A DNA stretch of 64,000 nucleotides from Calditrichia bacterium. Its GTDB lineage: Bacteria > Calditrichota > Calditrichia > RBG-13-44-9 > J075. The stretch lies in assembly GCA_020635015.1 (NCBI GenBank), contig JACKAP010000007.1, positions 124,001-188,000 on the forward strand, read 5' to 3'. This document shows, in pieces, positions 1 through 8,773 of the stretch. A model generated the notes under the pieces. It had not been told where the DNA came from and did not search any database. It saw nothing but the letters and a program-made list of their open reading frames with translations. Position 1 is the first letter of the stretch. Each line of letters opens with the position of its first letter. Made by a program: the position numbers and the translations under genes.

Positions 1-659
1 CCCCGGTGAGCAACGAGTACGATTTTATTCTGATCGATTGCCCGCCGAACCTGGGAATCCTTTCGGTCAACGCCCTGGTGGCCAGCACCGAGTTCATCCT
101 GGTGGTCTCCCCGGAGTTTTTCCCGATGCGGGCCATTAAGCCGCTTTACGAAACTTATTTGATGGTCAAGAGCAAACTCAACCGCACCCTCAAGTTCAAG
201 GGAGTGGTGATGAGCATGTGCGATTTCCGCACCCGCCATGCTCAGGAAGTGCGCAAAATTCTCGAAAAGAACTTTCCCCATAAATTATACAAATCCTACA
301 TTCGCAACAGCGTCTCCCTGAAGGAAGCCTCCTCGCACGGCAAGAGCATCTTTGAATACGACGCCGCTTCTACCGGAGCCTTCGATTATCAGAATTTTGT
401 GGAAGAATTTTTGCGCGACCATGCCGGTGCGCGCCAGAAAAAAGCTTTCTACGAAGCGCATTTTCATCAACTTCCCGCTCATGAGCAGGAAGAGATAATC
501 CAGTTCGCTATGCAGAATCTCTCCAATTATAACCGCAGTCGCCTGGATTATCTCGAGGAGGAGCCGATCCTGAGAGAAGCTCTGCTCATTGAGCGCAATA
601 AAATCCTGGAAAAACTGTTCCCATACCGCGAACACTCAACCGCAAATCAGCGCCCATGA
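1..659 (+). CDS. ParA/Soj-type partition ATPase, C-terminal part (5' end outside window)
   Basis: Cytosolic deviant-Walker ATPase of the ParA/Soj group, normally paired with ParB in DNA segregation. The frame is open from the first bases, so the GTG at position 6 is an internal codon and the N-terminal Walker A loop lies upstream. The visible part begins just before the Walker B/switch II stretch YDFILIDCPPNLG, followed by the SVNAL helix and a typical ParA alpha/beta C-terminal half. After about residue 145 it continues for some 70 charged, helical residues, longer than usual for ParA. Its TGA overlaps the ATG of the next gene (ATGA at 656-659), so the two are translationally coupled. No ParB is in view. 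Family call is firm; a plasmid or chromosomal role cannot be decided here. Confidence 0.85.
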   Translation, partial: PVSNEYDFILIDCPPNLGILSVNALVASTEFILVVSPEFFPMRAIKPLYETYLMVKSKLNRTLKFKGVVMSMCDFRTRHAQEVRKILEKNFPHKLYKSYIRNSVSLKEASSHGKSIFEYDAASTGAFDYQNFVEEFLRDHAGARQKKAFYEAHFHQLPAHEQEEIIQFAMQNLSNYNRSRLDYLEEEPILREALLIERNKILEKLFPYREHSTANQRP

Positions 660-1472
660 AGGTTCTTGCGCTTGTCTCGCTACTGGCGATCTGGATTCAA
701 CCGCTCTATGGAGGATTCGACTATCCGGCATACAGCGCTCGGAATGCCGGGCTGGGTAACAGCTACCTGGCCGGCGGGGAGATCCGCGACGGTTTTTTGC
801 TCAATCCGGCGCTATCGGCACTGAGCACGGGAAGCTATGCTGCGCTTAATTATGCGAACCTGTACGGAATGAGCGAATTGCAGTTTGCCAATGGAATTGC
901 CCTCCTTCCTTATAACCGCGGCAGCATCGGACTGGCAGTGCAAACGCTTGGCAGCGGGATCTATCGCGAAAGCCAGCTAACAATAAACACCGCTAAAGCA
1001 TTTTATAACAGACACTTATCTATTGGAATTTCATTACATTACTATCATGTCACGGCCGAAGGTTATGCGCAGACTGCTTCCTGGGGACTCGATGCCGGAT
1101 TTCGTTACCGGATCCAGGATCGTTTATATATTGCCGGAACCCTGAGCAACATCAACCAACCGGGTTTATATGGTCATGCAGAGGAGATTCCCCAGATTGC
1201 TGAGGCGGGTGTTGCCTACGTGCCTCCCGGAAATATCCGCTTACCTGGCGGTTCGGAAAGATAGCTGGCATGCCCCGGAAATTTCTCTGGGCGCATCCTG
1301 CCGGATTTATGAACAGCTGGAAATTTTAAGCGGCTATTCTTCCGCCTCGGCAATGCCGTCGCTGGGCATCGTGCTGGATGCCTTCGGCGTGGAGGCCAGC
1401 TATGCCGTACAACACCATTTTGACCTGGGGCCGACCCACTACATCGGGCTGGCCTTTCATCCCCGTTCATAA
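656..1472 (+). CDS. PorV/UPF0164-like outer-membrane beta-barrel protein, frameshifted
   Basis: Exported outer-membrane protein of the PorV/PorQ/UPF0164 type common in FCB bacteria. Residues 1-20 form a signal peptide ending near QPLYGG. The mature start (ARNAGLGNSY, then FLLNPALSAL) is the usual family opening, followed by alternating beta-strand sequence. The first frame stops at 1264, but matching barrel sequence continues in another frame up to 1472 (EISAYLAVRKDSW onward). The switch falls near 1226-1232, at a CCC run, and is explained by one extra base. The gene overlaps the ParA stop and lies 13 bases before the EnvC-like gene, so the three form one operon. A sequencing indel is more likely than a true pseudogene. 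Specific function unknown. Confidence 0.7.
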
Positions 1473-1485
1473 CTGAATCGATCTG

Positions 1486-2673
1486 ATGGCTTCGACAGGT
1501 ATGCGTCAAATTTTTCTGACCTTTCTGCTGCTGGCGGTTCCGCTGGCGGCGCAAAAGGATTCTCCTTCTGCCGCCGATAACCAGCGTAAACTGCAGCAGA
1601 TCCGCCGGGAGATTGCCGACCTGCAGACACAACTGGAAAAATCGGCCTCTTCGCTGAAGTCCTATCTGGCGGATCTGAAAATTATCGACCAGCAGACCAG
1701 CCTGCAGCAGGAGGCGCTGCGAGTGCTGCGCGGGGAGATCGAGCGGAACAAGCACGAGATCGTCTCCCTCACCGGACAAATCGCCACCCTGGAAAATCAG
1801 ATTGCTTCGCTGAAAGCAATTTTCAAGAAACAAATCCTGTTCAGCTACAAATACCAGCGGGGCAGCGAGTTGGAGTGGATCCTGGGAGCGGAGAACATGA
1901 ACCAGGCGCTGCTGCGCTACCGCTATTTTCAGACCATTTCGGAAAACGTCCGAAGGATCTATCAGCGCCTGCAGGAAAAGCATCAGACCCTGAACGCGCT
2001 CCAGGATAAACGCGGCCGGGAACTGGTCCGGCAGGAATCTCTGGCCGGCGAGAAGCTCAGCGAGCAGAACGCTCTGCAGGAAAAGAAGGTTCAGCGGGAA
2101 GCCTATGTCAAGCGCGTTTCCGCCAATCAATCCCTGCTGGAAAGCGCCCTGAGAGAAAAGCAGGAAAGTTATGAAAAACTAAAAGGCTTAATCGGCAACC
2201 TGGAACGCGATAAAGGACAGAGAGTGCTGGAACCGCAACAACAGATCGAATGGGACAAAATCAAAGGCAATTTTGCCGCGCAGAAGCGAAAGCTGAACTG
2301 GCCGGTGCGGGGGAAAGTGGTACATCCCTTCGGTAAGTATAAAAATCCCCGGTTGAAGACGGTGCTGCTGAACAATGGAATCGACATTGCGGCGGAGAAA
2401 GGCACCGAAGTGAGCTGTGTCTTTTCCGGCGTGGTCAGCGTCATTACCTACATGAGCGGTTTTGGTAATACCATCATCCTGGATCATAATAACGGCTACT
2501 ATACCGTTTATGCCCACCTGGATGAAATTTTCGTAAAGAAGTTCCAGATTGTGGACGCCGGGGCGGTCATCGGCACGGTAGGCGATTCCGGCTCTCTGGA
2601 AGGGGCGATGCTGCATTTCGAGATTTATGCCAATAATCAGGCGCAGAATCCGGTCATCTGGTTGAGGAAATAG
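1486..2673 (+). CDS. EnvC-like murein hydrolase activator (degenerate M23/LytM domain)
   Basis: Exported protein with signal peptide (MRQIFLTFLLLAVPLAAQ, best start ATG at 1501), a long coiled coil (about residues 30-255) and a C-terminal LytM/M23 domain (about 270-395). This is the EnvC/NlpD architecture, whose members activate cell-wall amidases during septum splitting. In catalytic M23 enzymes the first zinc ligand lies in an HxGxD motif; here the motif reads NNGID, so that histidine is an asparagine. The later AHLDE and MLHFEIY motifs remain. This argues for an activator rather than an active endopeptidase. The gene is third in the ParA-barrel operon, and its stop is followed within two bases by a repeat hairpin. 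Confidence 0.85.
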   Translation: MASTGMRQIFLTFLLLAVPLAAQKDSPSAADNQRKLQQIRREIADLQTQLEKSASSLKSYLADLKIIDQQTSLQQEALRVLRGEIERNKHEIVSLTGQIATLENQIASLKAIFKKQILFSYKYQRGSELEWILGAENMNQALLRYRYFQTISENVRRIYQRLQEKHQTLNALQDKRGRELVRQESLAGEKLSEQNALQEKKVQREAYVKRVSANQSLLESALREKQESYEKLKGLIGNLERDKGQRVLEPQQQIEWDKIKGNFAAQKRKLNWPVRGKVVHPFGKYKNPRLKTVLLNNGIDIAAEKGTEVSCVFSGVVSVITYMSGFGNTIILDHNNGYYTVYAHLDEIFVKKFQIVDAGAVIGTVGDSGSLEGAMLHFEIYANNQAQNPVIWLRK

Positions 2674-2674
2674 T

Positions 2675-2757
2675 TGATGGGATAATGGGTTAATGGGATA
2701 TAAAGGGAATTGCTCGCGCGATGTCCGTTTTTTCCCATTAACCCATTATCCCATTAG
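2675..2757. repeat. Heptad hairpin repeat, family A copy 1
   Basis: Inverted repeat: left arm gatgggataatgggttaatg, right arm cattaacccattatcccatt. The loop holds tgctcgcgcgatgtccgttt at 2711-2730. This loop and the start of the right arm are nearly identical to the copy at 10794-10911. It starts directly after the EnvC-like stop codon. Confidence 0.8.
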
Positions 2758-2775
2758 CTCAAAATAATCTTCGAA

Positions 2776-2804
2776 TTGAATTTAACTGCAAAAATTGATA
2801 TGCT
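2776..2804 (+). promoter_or_regulatory. Candidate sigma70-type promoter for the FAD oxidoreductase
   Basis: TTGAAT at 2776-2781, 17-base spacer, TATGCT at 2799-2804, 27 bases before the ATG at 2832. Found by eye only. Confidence 0.4.
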
Positions 2805-2831
2805 TCAACAGCTTAACTTCCGGAGGTTATC

Positions 2832-4171
2832 ATGAAATTTCATCCAGGGCATTTTGTGGCGTTGTTTGGCGGTGCCTGTGCCGGTTCCGAAGCGGCTTTC
2901 CAATTGGCAAATCGCGGCATCTACGTAGCGGTTTTTGATCAGCAGGCCTTGCCATACGGAAAAATTGAGGACGGGCTGCCCAAATGGCACGTCAAGCTGC
3001 GCGATAAGGAAGAAGCCAAGATCGACCAAAAGCTTTCCCACCCAAACATTTTTTACGTTCCCCAGACCAAATTGGGCCGGGATCTCCAGTTTGAGGACAT
3101 CGTACAGCATTGGGGATTCAGCGCGGTGCTGCTGGCCAGCGGGGCCTGGCGCGACCGCCCCCTGCCGGTAAACGGGGCCGATGACTATCTGGAGAAAGGG
3201 CTGTATTATCAGAATCCGTTCGTGGAGTGGTTCAATCACAATCATGAGCCGGATTATCATCATTATGCATATGATGTGGCGGATGGCGCGATCGTAGTGG
3301 GGGGCGGGCTGGCTTCCATCGATGTGGTGAAGATCCTGATGCTGGAGAGTACGGTGCGGGCACTGGCGAAGCGCGGCATTACCACCAATGTGTTGAAACT
3401 GGAGCATCGGGGCATCCCCGCCGCCCTGGCGGAGTTCGGCGTCAATTTTTCCGATCTGGGCCTGAAGGGATGCACGCTTTATTACCGCCGCCGCAATATC
3501 GATATGCCGCTGAGTTCGATCCCGGAAGGAGCCGATGCCGACAAACTGGCCAAGGCTCAGCAGGTGCGGGAAAAAATTCTCACCCTGGCGCGGGAAAAAT
3601 TTTGCTTTCATTTCCAGGAGTGCTGTAAGCCGGTGGGTACCATCGTGGAGAATAGCCGCCTGAACGGCTGGTATTTCAAAAAACCCGCATCGCCGAGGGG
3701 CGGGTGCAGTCGCTGCCCGGCACGGAGTTCGAAGTGCGCAGCCCGCTGGTCATCTCCTCCATCGGCAGCATTCCGGAGCCGATCCCCGGCATCCCCAGCA
3801 AAGGAGAGCTTTTTACCATCTCCAATGAGGATACCGGGCAACTGGACGGCTACGAGCATGTCTTTGCCCTGGGAAATGCCGTCACCGGGAGAGGCAACAT
3901 CCGCGAATCCGAATTACACTCCCGTAAAGTGATCCATCACGTGATGGACCATTATCTCGGTTGGGGCGAGGCCGACTACCAACGCGCGGAGGCGGATGGC
4001 TGGGATGCCGTCAACCGCCCCAACATGCTGAGCGAATCGCAAGTGCAGTCGCTCTACCAGCGGGTAGAAGCGATGCAACGCCGCGTCGGGTATGACGGCG
4101 ATTATACCAGTTGGAGCGATCGGCATCAACCGGTGCGGCTGGAAAATATGCTGGGAGAGAATGGGAATTGA
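2832..4171 (+). CDS. FAD/NAD(P)-dependent oxidoreductase (ferredoxin-NADP reductase/GltD-like), frameshifted
   Basis: Flavoprotein of the adrenodoxin-reductase/glutamate-synthase-small-subunit type. The dinucleotide-binding start FGGACAGSEAAFQL is at about residues 12-25, a second NAD(P)-type glycine motif VVGGGLAS at about 155, and the C-terminal part carries GNAVTGRGN. A strong GGAGG lies 6 bases before the ATG. The reading frame changes at the A-run 3678-3683: adding one A joins YFKK directly to TRIAEGRVQSLPG and continues to the stop at 4171, giving a protein of about 446 residues. A homopolymer sequencing error is the simplest explanation. Electron partner unknown; no ferredoxin gene is adjacent. 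Confidence 0.75.
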
Positions 4172-4212
4172 TTGACAACCTTATGAATCAAGTTTATTAA
4201 AGTTCGGTATTA

Positions 4213-4285
4213 ACCATTGGTTGTTGGCCGTTGGTTATTGGCAAAGCACTGTTTTAACCAATAACCAACGGCCAACAACCAATGG
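4213..4285. repeat. Family F hairpin (ggttgttggccgttggttat)
   Basis: Near-perfect inverted repeat. Left arm ccattggttgttggccgttg and onward to ttattgg, right arm ccaataaccaacggccaac and onward to aaccaatgg, with a short loop of about 20 bases. A related, longer array lies at 17822-17944. It sits between two convergent genes. Confidence 0.8.
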
Positions 4286-4340
4286 CGATTTCAAAAATGA
4301 AAGAACTTAGTTCACAATGTATTACTCGTTATAAAAATTC

Positions 4341-5225
4341 TCAAGCATTCTGGTAAACCCGGGCAAACACATCGGCAAACTGTTCCAGGGAAGTTGGGGT
4401 GGTATTTTCTTTATCCCGTTTCATCACCGCCACGCCGAATCGGTTATTAATCGCTTTGTACATCTCGAGATAGCCGTCGGTAACACTGGCGGAAATGCCC
4501 ATCTCCAGCATCGCTTCCCGGGCTTGATCATAGGGAAACGTCACATAGGCCAGATCCGGTTTGCCGATCGCCTTGCCGAGAATTTGGGTCACTTCCTCCA
4601 TGTTCAGATCCCGCTCTCCCAGCAGTTCCTGCACCGAATTGCCGGAGAAGTCCAGCGCCAGCAGGCGTTTGGCGGCATAATTGGCGACATCCACGGAGGC
4701 GATCATGGGGATCTTGACGTCCGCATTTGCCGGCGAGCCGTTAACGCCCATGTTCTTGATGATGTTGATGCCGGTGAACAGATTCTCCATGAAATAAGTG
4801 GGGCGTAAGTGCAGCACGTTCGCCTCCAGTTGGTTGAGGCGCTGCTCCTGGTCATACAACCCGGCAATCGGCCCGGTGCCTTTGGGAAGATGCGCGCCGA
4901 GGCTGCTCAGGTTCACCACGTGTTTGACACTATTTTGCATCAGCGCCTGGGCGATCTTCTTACCGATATCGTTTTGATAAGCCCGGAAATTGGAGGCTCC
5001 CAGGTGCGGGGGAATCAGCACGTATGCGGCAGTTGCCCCGGCGAAAGCGCTATTCAGATACGCCTGATCGCTCATATCCCCGACCGCCGCCACTGCGCCT
5101 TTCTCCACCAGCGGCTGCAGCTTTTCCGCGCTGCGGCCGAGCACTTTCACTTGCTTTCCGGCGGCCAGCAGCTTTTCCGCGATGACCCGCCCGGTATTTC
5201 CCGATGCTCCGGTGATGACATACAT
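4341..5225 (-). CDS. NmrA-like atypical short-chain dehydrogenase (NAD(P)-binding)
   Basis: Cytosolic Rossmann-fold protein of the atypical SDR/NmrA group (294 residues). The N-terminus MYVITGASGNTGR contains the TGxxGxxG nucleotide-binding loop. GDMSDQ and VNLSSLGAHLP follow as the usual beta4 and beta5 regions. Such proteins are NAD(P)H-dependent quinone or ketone reductases, or redox sensors; substrate cannot be inferred. The start is supported by AAGGAG 8-9 bases upstream on the minus strand. It is monocistronic, convergent with the FAD oxidoreductase and divergent from the DUF6483 gene. Confidence 0.8.
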   Translation of the reverse strand: MYVITGASGNTGRVIAEKLLAAGKQVKVLGRSAEKLQPLVEKGAVAAVGDMSDQAYLNSAFAGATAAYVLIPPHLGASNFRAYQNDIGKKIAQALMQNSVKHVVNLSSLGAHLPKGTGPIAGLYDQEQRLNQLEANVLHLRPTYFMENLFTGINIIKNMGVNGSPANADVKIPMIASVDVANYAAKRLLALDFSGNSVQELLGERDLNMEEVTQILGKAIGKPDLAYVTFPYDQAREAMLEMGISASVTDGYLEMYKAINNRFGVAVMKRDKENTTPTSLEQFADVFARVYQNA

Positions 5226-5386
5226 TTTATATACTCCTTTCTATGATCCGTTCTCAATTTTTAGTTCCTTAGGGTGTGTTATCCAAGTAGTTTGTAGCGC
5301 TGTAGCAAAAGCATCTTGATGCCACAGGCTCACTTTCCAATAACGCTGGCATCCGGTTGAAGTTCATCACAACAAAAGATTTTCGA

Positions 5387-5414
5387 TTGCATTTAAGCTC
5401 CCGATCGTTATATT
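5387..5414 (+). promoter_or_regulatory. Candidate promoter for the DUF6483 gene
   Basis: TTGCAT (5387-5392), 16-base spacer, TATATT (5409-5414), 57 bases before the ATG at 5472. Nothing else is recognised in the gap 5226-5471. Confidence 0.35.
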
Positions 5415-5471
5415 AACTTCCATTATACAGCGTAATCCTGCTTTTGTCAAGTCAGCGTTCGGAAGTAACCC

Positions 5472-6137
5472 ATGTACCAACGAGACTACATTATGCGCCT
5501 GATCGAGCAGTTCGGACAGGCATTGCAGCGCATCCTCGGCGTGAAGGAAGCGAAACAGTTCGATGCCGCGCTGCATGAGATCAGCCAGGCCGGCAAAACT
5601 TTGCTGGGTTTGGACATGACCCTGCTCCGTGCGCTGGACGACCGGCAGATCGTTGACTTTCTCACTACCTCCGACGGTCTCGACAGCGGCCGCTGCCTGG
5701 TGACGGCCGAGCTGTTTCTCCAAGAGGGCGAAATTACCGCCCTGCTCGGGGAAGCGGAAGAGAGCATCCGGAATTATAGCAAATCACTTAGCCTATTTCT
5801 CAGCGCCCTGGACGAGAATAAACAACTGCATAATGAAACATATTTTTCCAAAGTAGAGGACCTGAGAAAGCGGCTCAGCGCGTTTCCGCTTCCGGGGCAT
5901 GTGACCTTCAAACTATATCGTTATTCCGAGCAGCTCGGCTATTATGCCAAAGCCGAAGATCTGCTCTTCGCCCTCCTGGCGATTGGGTATCCCGGCATTA
6001 CTGAAGAAGGCCGGGCCTTCTTTGTGCGGCTGCTGGCCCTGAGCGATGCGGCATTGCAGCAAGGAAACCTGCCCCGCACTGAGGTGTTGGAAGGGCAGGC
6101 GGATTTCGAAAAACGGCTGCTCGCAGCAAAAGCTTGA
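5472..6137 (+). CDS. DUF6483-family helical protein
   Basis: Cytosolic all-helical protein of 221 residues with no signal peptide or membrane segment. The N-terminus MYQRDYIMRLIEQFGQAL closely resembles the DUF6483 family, which I know mainly from Firmicutes. The centre (GEITALLGEAEESIRNYSKS; YSEQLGYYAKAEDLLFALL) has TPR-like helical pairing, which suggests protein-protein interaction. No catalytic residues can be pointed to. GGAAG lies 7 bases before the ATG. It is probably transcribed alone, followed by a repeat hairpin. Family assignment is from memory of the N-terminal motif; function unknown. Confidence 0.6.
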   Translation: MYQRDYIMRLIEQFGQALQRILGVKEAKQFDAALHEISQAGKTLLGLDMTLLRALDDRQIVDFLTTSDGLDSGRCLVTAELFLQEGEITALLGEAEESIRNYSKSLSLFLSALDENKQLHNETYFSKVEDLRKRLSAFPLPGHVTFKLYRYSEQLGYYAKAEDLLFALLAIGYPGITEEGRAFFVRLLALSDAALQQGNLPRTEVLEGQADFEKRLLAAKA

Positions 6138-6180
6138 ATTGTGTTCTATTTTTTACTGACCCGACTTTTTGCCGTATAGG

Positions 6181-6283
6181 TTGATGGTGAATGAGTTGAT
6201 GGGTGTATGGGTTAAAAACACGCCACTGTGATAGTCCGTCCGTTTTTCCCCATCAACCCATTCACCCATCAACCCATTCACCA
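6181..6283. repeat. Family A hairpin, copy 2
   Basis: Left arm 6181-6214 (ttgatggtgaatgagttgat, gggtgtatgggtt), right arm 6247-6282 (ccccatcaacccattcaccc repeated). The family core tccgtttttccccat lies at 6237-6251. It lies in the leader of the dCMP deaminase gene. Confidence 0.75.
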
Positions 6284-6307
6284 AAACCATCTAACCAAGA
6301 GGCACCA

Positions 6308-6826
6308 ATGAGCCAAACATCTTCCCTGAGCTGGGATGAGTATTTCATGGGTATCGCCATCTTTACCTCCCTGCGCTCCAAGGACCCCAGCAGCAAGGTG
6401 GGAGCGGTGATCGTCAACGATGAGAATCACATCATCGGCACCGGATATAACGGTTTTATTGCCGGGGTCGATGAAACCCTGTTCAGTTGGGAGCGGGAAG
6501 GAGAGTGGATTCATACCAAGTATCCCTATGTGGTGCATGCCGAGGCCAACGCCATCCTCAGCGCCACCACCAGCGATCTGCGCCATTGCCGGATTTACGC
6601 GACGCTTTTCCCCTGCAACGAATGCGCCAAGCAGATCGCCCAAAAGAAGATCCGGGAAGTGGTCTACCTCTCCGATAAATATCGCGGGCAGGATTTTCAC
6701 ACCGCCTCCGAATTGATTTTTAAATCGACCGCCACCCAGGTGCGCAAACTGGAGATGCCCCCGCTGCTGGACCTGCTGAAAAAATTCGAGCAGTATATCC
6801 CATTGGGAGGCAACCGTAATACCTAA
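6308..6826 (+). CDS. dCMP deaminase (ComEB/DCTD family)
   Basis: Zinc-dependent deoxycytidylate deaminase, converting dCMP to dUMP for thymidylate synthesis. The 172-residue protein carries the first zinc/catalytic motif HAEANAI and the second PCNECAKQI, plus the family signature SSKVGAVIVN and GTGYNGF near the N-terminus. An upstream in-frame start at 6203 would translate through the repeat hairpin (HPSTHSP-type sequence), so the ATG at 6308 with AGAGG just upstream is chosen. It is separated from neighbours by repeats on both sides, so likely its own transcription unit. Confidence 0.9.
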   Translation: MSQTSSLSWDEYFMGIAIFTSLRSKDPSSKVGAVIVNDENHIIGTGYNGFIAGVDETLFSWEREGEWIHTKYPYVVHAEANAILSATTSDLRHCRIYATLFPCNECAKQIAQKKIREVVYLSDKYRGQDFHTASELIFKSTATQVRKLEMPPLLDLLKKFEQYIPLGGNRNT

Positions 6827-6833
6827 ACGACTC

Positions 6834-6919
6834 TTTTGCCACAGAGGCACAGAGGCCACAGAGAACTGACCACTGATCGTTGTATCAACTCTGTGTTCTC
6901 TGTGACTCTGTGGCAAAAG
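6834..6919. repeat. Family D hairpin (gccacagag type), copy 1
   Basis: Left arm ttttgccacagaggcacaga, right arm ctctgtgactctgtggcaaa, with a loop containing gaactgaccactgatc. The repeat fills most of the gap between dCMP deaminase and the exonuclease. Confidence 0.85.
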
Positions 6920-7037
6920 TTTTTCAGCGAAATTCGTGCTCGCATGATAGAACTTGCAAATATAATTACAAATCCGTAGTTTTCTCCCCGATACCGATAT
7001 CAAGCGACATCATCGACAAAACAGAAGGAACATCATC

Positions 7038-7724
7038 ATGGTCGACCACCTTGCTCTGGACATCGAAACCGTTCCGGCAGCAGATTTAGCGGATTACAGC
7101 GAGACTGTGCAGGAGAAAATTCAGCAGAAAATCGAGCGCCAGCAGGAGCGCAATCCAGATTTTGACTACCGCTATTTTGCCAGCATCCACGGCGACTTCG
7201 GCAAGATCGTCTGTCTTTCCATGGGGTATATTCATCCCGGGGGAAAGATCAAACTAAAATCGCTTCACGGGCATGATGAATCCCAATTACTCAATGAATT
7301 CAACGAGGTGATACGGAGCATCAATGGGATTTTCATCCATTATAACGGTCTCAATTTCGATATTCCCTTTATACTCCAGCGCATGGCCCACCACGGAATC
7401 CGCCTTACCAACGAGCGCTTCCGCAACCTGGCCCGCTTCCGCAGCGAGCCGCACTTCGACCTGATGCAGCAGTATTACAACTGGGATATGCAGAAGGTGC
7501 TCTCCCTGGGCATCCTGGCGGAGCTGCATGGCATTCCCAGCCCAAAAGAGGACCTGAGCGGCGACAAGGTGTACGATGCTTATGTGAATAACGAATGGGA
7601 GCGGATCGTACGCTACTGCGAGTTTGATGTCGCCACCACCCTGAACTTATGGAACAAGGTCTACCGCTACGAGCCGGTGATCGGCGAATCCAACTATGAC
7701 TTCAGCGGGGCCGGCCGGAAATAA
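7038..7724 (+). CDS. Predicted PolB-type 3'-5' exonuclease (DnaQ-like fold)
   Basis: Stand-alone 3'-5' exonuclease of the family-B polymerase proofreading type (228 residues). The ExoI motif is LALDIET at residues 5-11, ExoII is HYNGLNFDIPFI at about 100, and ExoIII is RYCEFDV at about 196. All four acidic metal-binding positions appear present. No polymerase domain follows, so it acts as a separate nuclease, probably in DNA repair. AAGGA precedes the ATG by about 9 bases. Only 3 bases separate its stop from the ATG of the GDPD gene, indicating an operon. Confidence 0.85.
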   Translation: MVDHLALDIETVPAADLADYSETVQEKIQQKIERQQERNPDFDYRYFASIHGDFGKIVCLSMGYIHPGGKIKLKSLHGHDESQLLNEFNEVIRSINGIFIHYNGLNFDIPFILQRMAHHGIRLTNERFRNLARFRSEPHFDLMQQYYNWDMQKVLSLGILAELHGIPSPKEDLSGDKVYDAYVNNEWERIVRYCEFDVATTLNLWNKVYRYEPVIGESNYDFSGAGRK

Positions 7725-7727
7725 ATC

Positions 7728-8596
7728 ATGCGTATTCTGCTGAAGGTGCTGCTGATCCTCCTGCTTTTCTGGGCTCGCTGTTCGGGCTGGTGGTTTTGCT
7801 GGGAGGTGGTTACGGAGCGAAGCCCGGTCTGCCCCTCCATCTGATCGAGCGAACCTCACCCCTGATCTTCGCCCACCGCGGTGCGGTTGATCCGGCGCCG
7901 GAGAACAGCGCCGCCGCCCTGCGGCAGGCCCGGGAGCGACATTATCCGGCGGTGGAGCTCGATATACAGATCAGCCGTGATAATCACTTCTTCCTATTCC
8001 ACGACCGTACCACCGACCGCCTCCTGGGCACCCCCGGCCACGCTTCACGGATGGATTTTTCCGATTTACAGCAGCATGATATCCGGCAGAACGGCCAGCC
8101 GACGGCGGCAAAGGTGATCACGCTTGCGCAGGCGGTGGGCGACTTTGGGGACGATTTCATTTTTTATCTCGATGTGAAACGCTACAGCGACAAGGACCTG
8201 GTGCAGATCGCCGAGCGGCTCGACCGGTTCCTCGGGCAGCACGATCTTTATGACCGGGTGATCGTTTCCAGCGCGCACTTCCTGTTTACCTCCTACCTGG
8301 AATACCGTTATCCCCGAATCATTACCTGCCTGGAAGGACTGAAGCCTCCCTCCCATCATTTTTTTTCCCTGATTCCCCGCGGGTTTCGCCCGGACTTTAT
8401 CGCCACCTTTCACCATCAGATCGATGATGATTACGCCGCCTGGTTGAAGTCTTCCGGTATGCTGCCGCGCTACATCGCTTTCACGGTGAAGGATAGCACC
8501 GAGTTGGCAAAGATCCGCCATTGGGGCATCGACAAATTCATCGCCGATGACGGAGCATATTTGGATGGTTTGTTGAATTCGGCCCACGCACCGTAG
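7728..8596 (+). CDS. Glycerophosphodiester phosphodiesterase, N-terminal frameshift
   Basis: GDPD-family TIM-barrel enzyme that hydrolyses glycerophosphodiesters to glycerol-3-phosphate and an alcohol. Motifs: FAHRGAVDPAPENS (catalytic HRG and metal ligand E), VELDIQ, and LFHDRTTDRLLG. The ATG at 7728 starts a hydrophobic leader (MRILLKVLLILLLF) in one frame while the enzyme continues in another. One missing C in ttttctggg near 7769 would join them into LLFLGSLFGLVVLLGGGYG, a plausible membrane anchor. The stop TAG (8594-8596) is formed by the first bases of a palindromic repeat. Convergent with the phosphoglycerol-transferase-like gene. Confidence 0.8.
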
Positions 8597-8705
8597 GGTA
8601 GGGTCGCGACCCTACCCGGTCGAGTCGCGATCCTATCCGGTCGAGTCGCGATCCTGCCCGGTCGAGTCGCGATCCTATCCGGTCGAGTCGCGACTCGACC
8701 CTACA
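8594..8705. repeat. Family G palindromic array, copy 1 (tandem 21-bp units)
   Basis: Starts with gtagggtcgcgaccctac, then four 21-bp units beginning cggtcgagtcgcgatcctat at 8617, 8638, 8659 and 8680. The last unit turns into the full palindrome gtcgagtcgcgactcgac followed by cctac. Every unit carries the self-complementary core gtcgcgac or tcgcga. Confidence 0.85.
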
Positions 8706-8773
8706 TTGTGCGCATTCAGGTAAATTCGTGGCAAAAAAATCCGTGTGCATCCCGCCCATCCGTGGCGAAATCA
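8706..8773. repeat. Remnant of gccacgaat/ccacgg-type repeat
   Basis: Contains attcgtggcaaaaaaatccg and catccgtggcgaaatcatca, half-sites resembling the outer arms seen at 12016-12213 and 35014-35041. It adjoins the stop of the following minus-strand gene. Weakly supported. Confidence 0.4.

Noticed and set aside
6203..6307. Longer N-terminus of dCMP deaminase starting at 6203
   Set aside because: It would translate the family A repeat (HPSTHSP-like sequence); the ATG at 6308 has a ribosome site and gives the standard N-terminus.
8617..8703. Possible CRISPR array because of regularly spaced 21-bp units
   Set aside because: Units are directly adjacent without unique spacers and there are no cas genes; it is a tandem palindrome.
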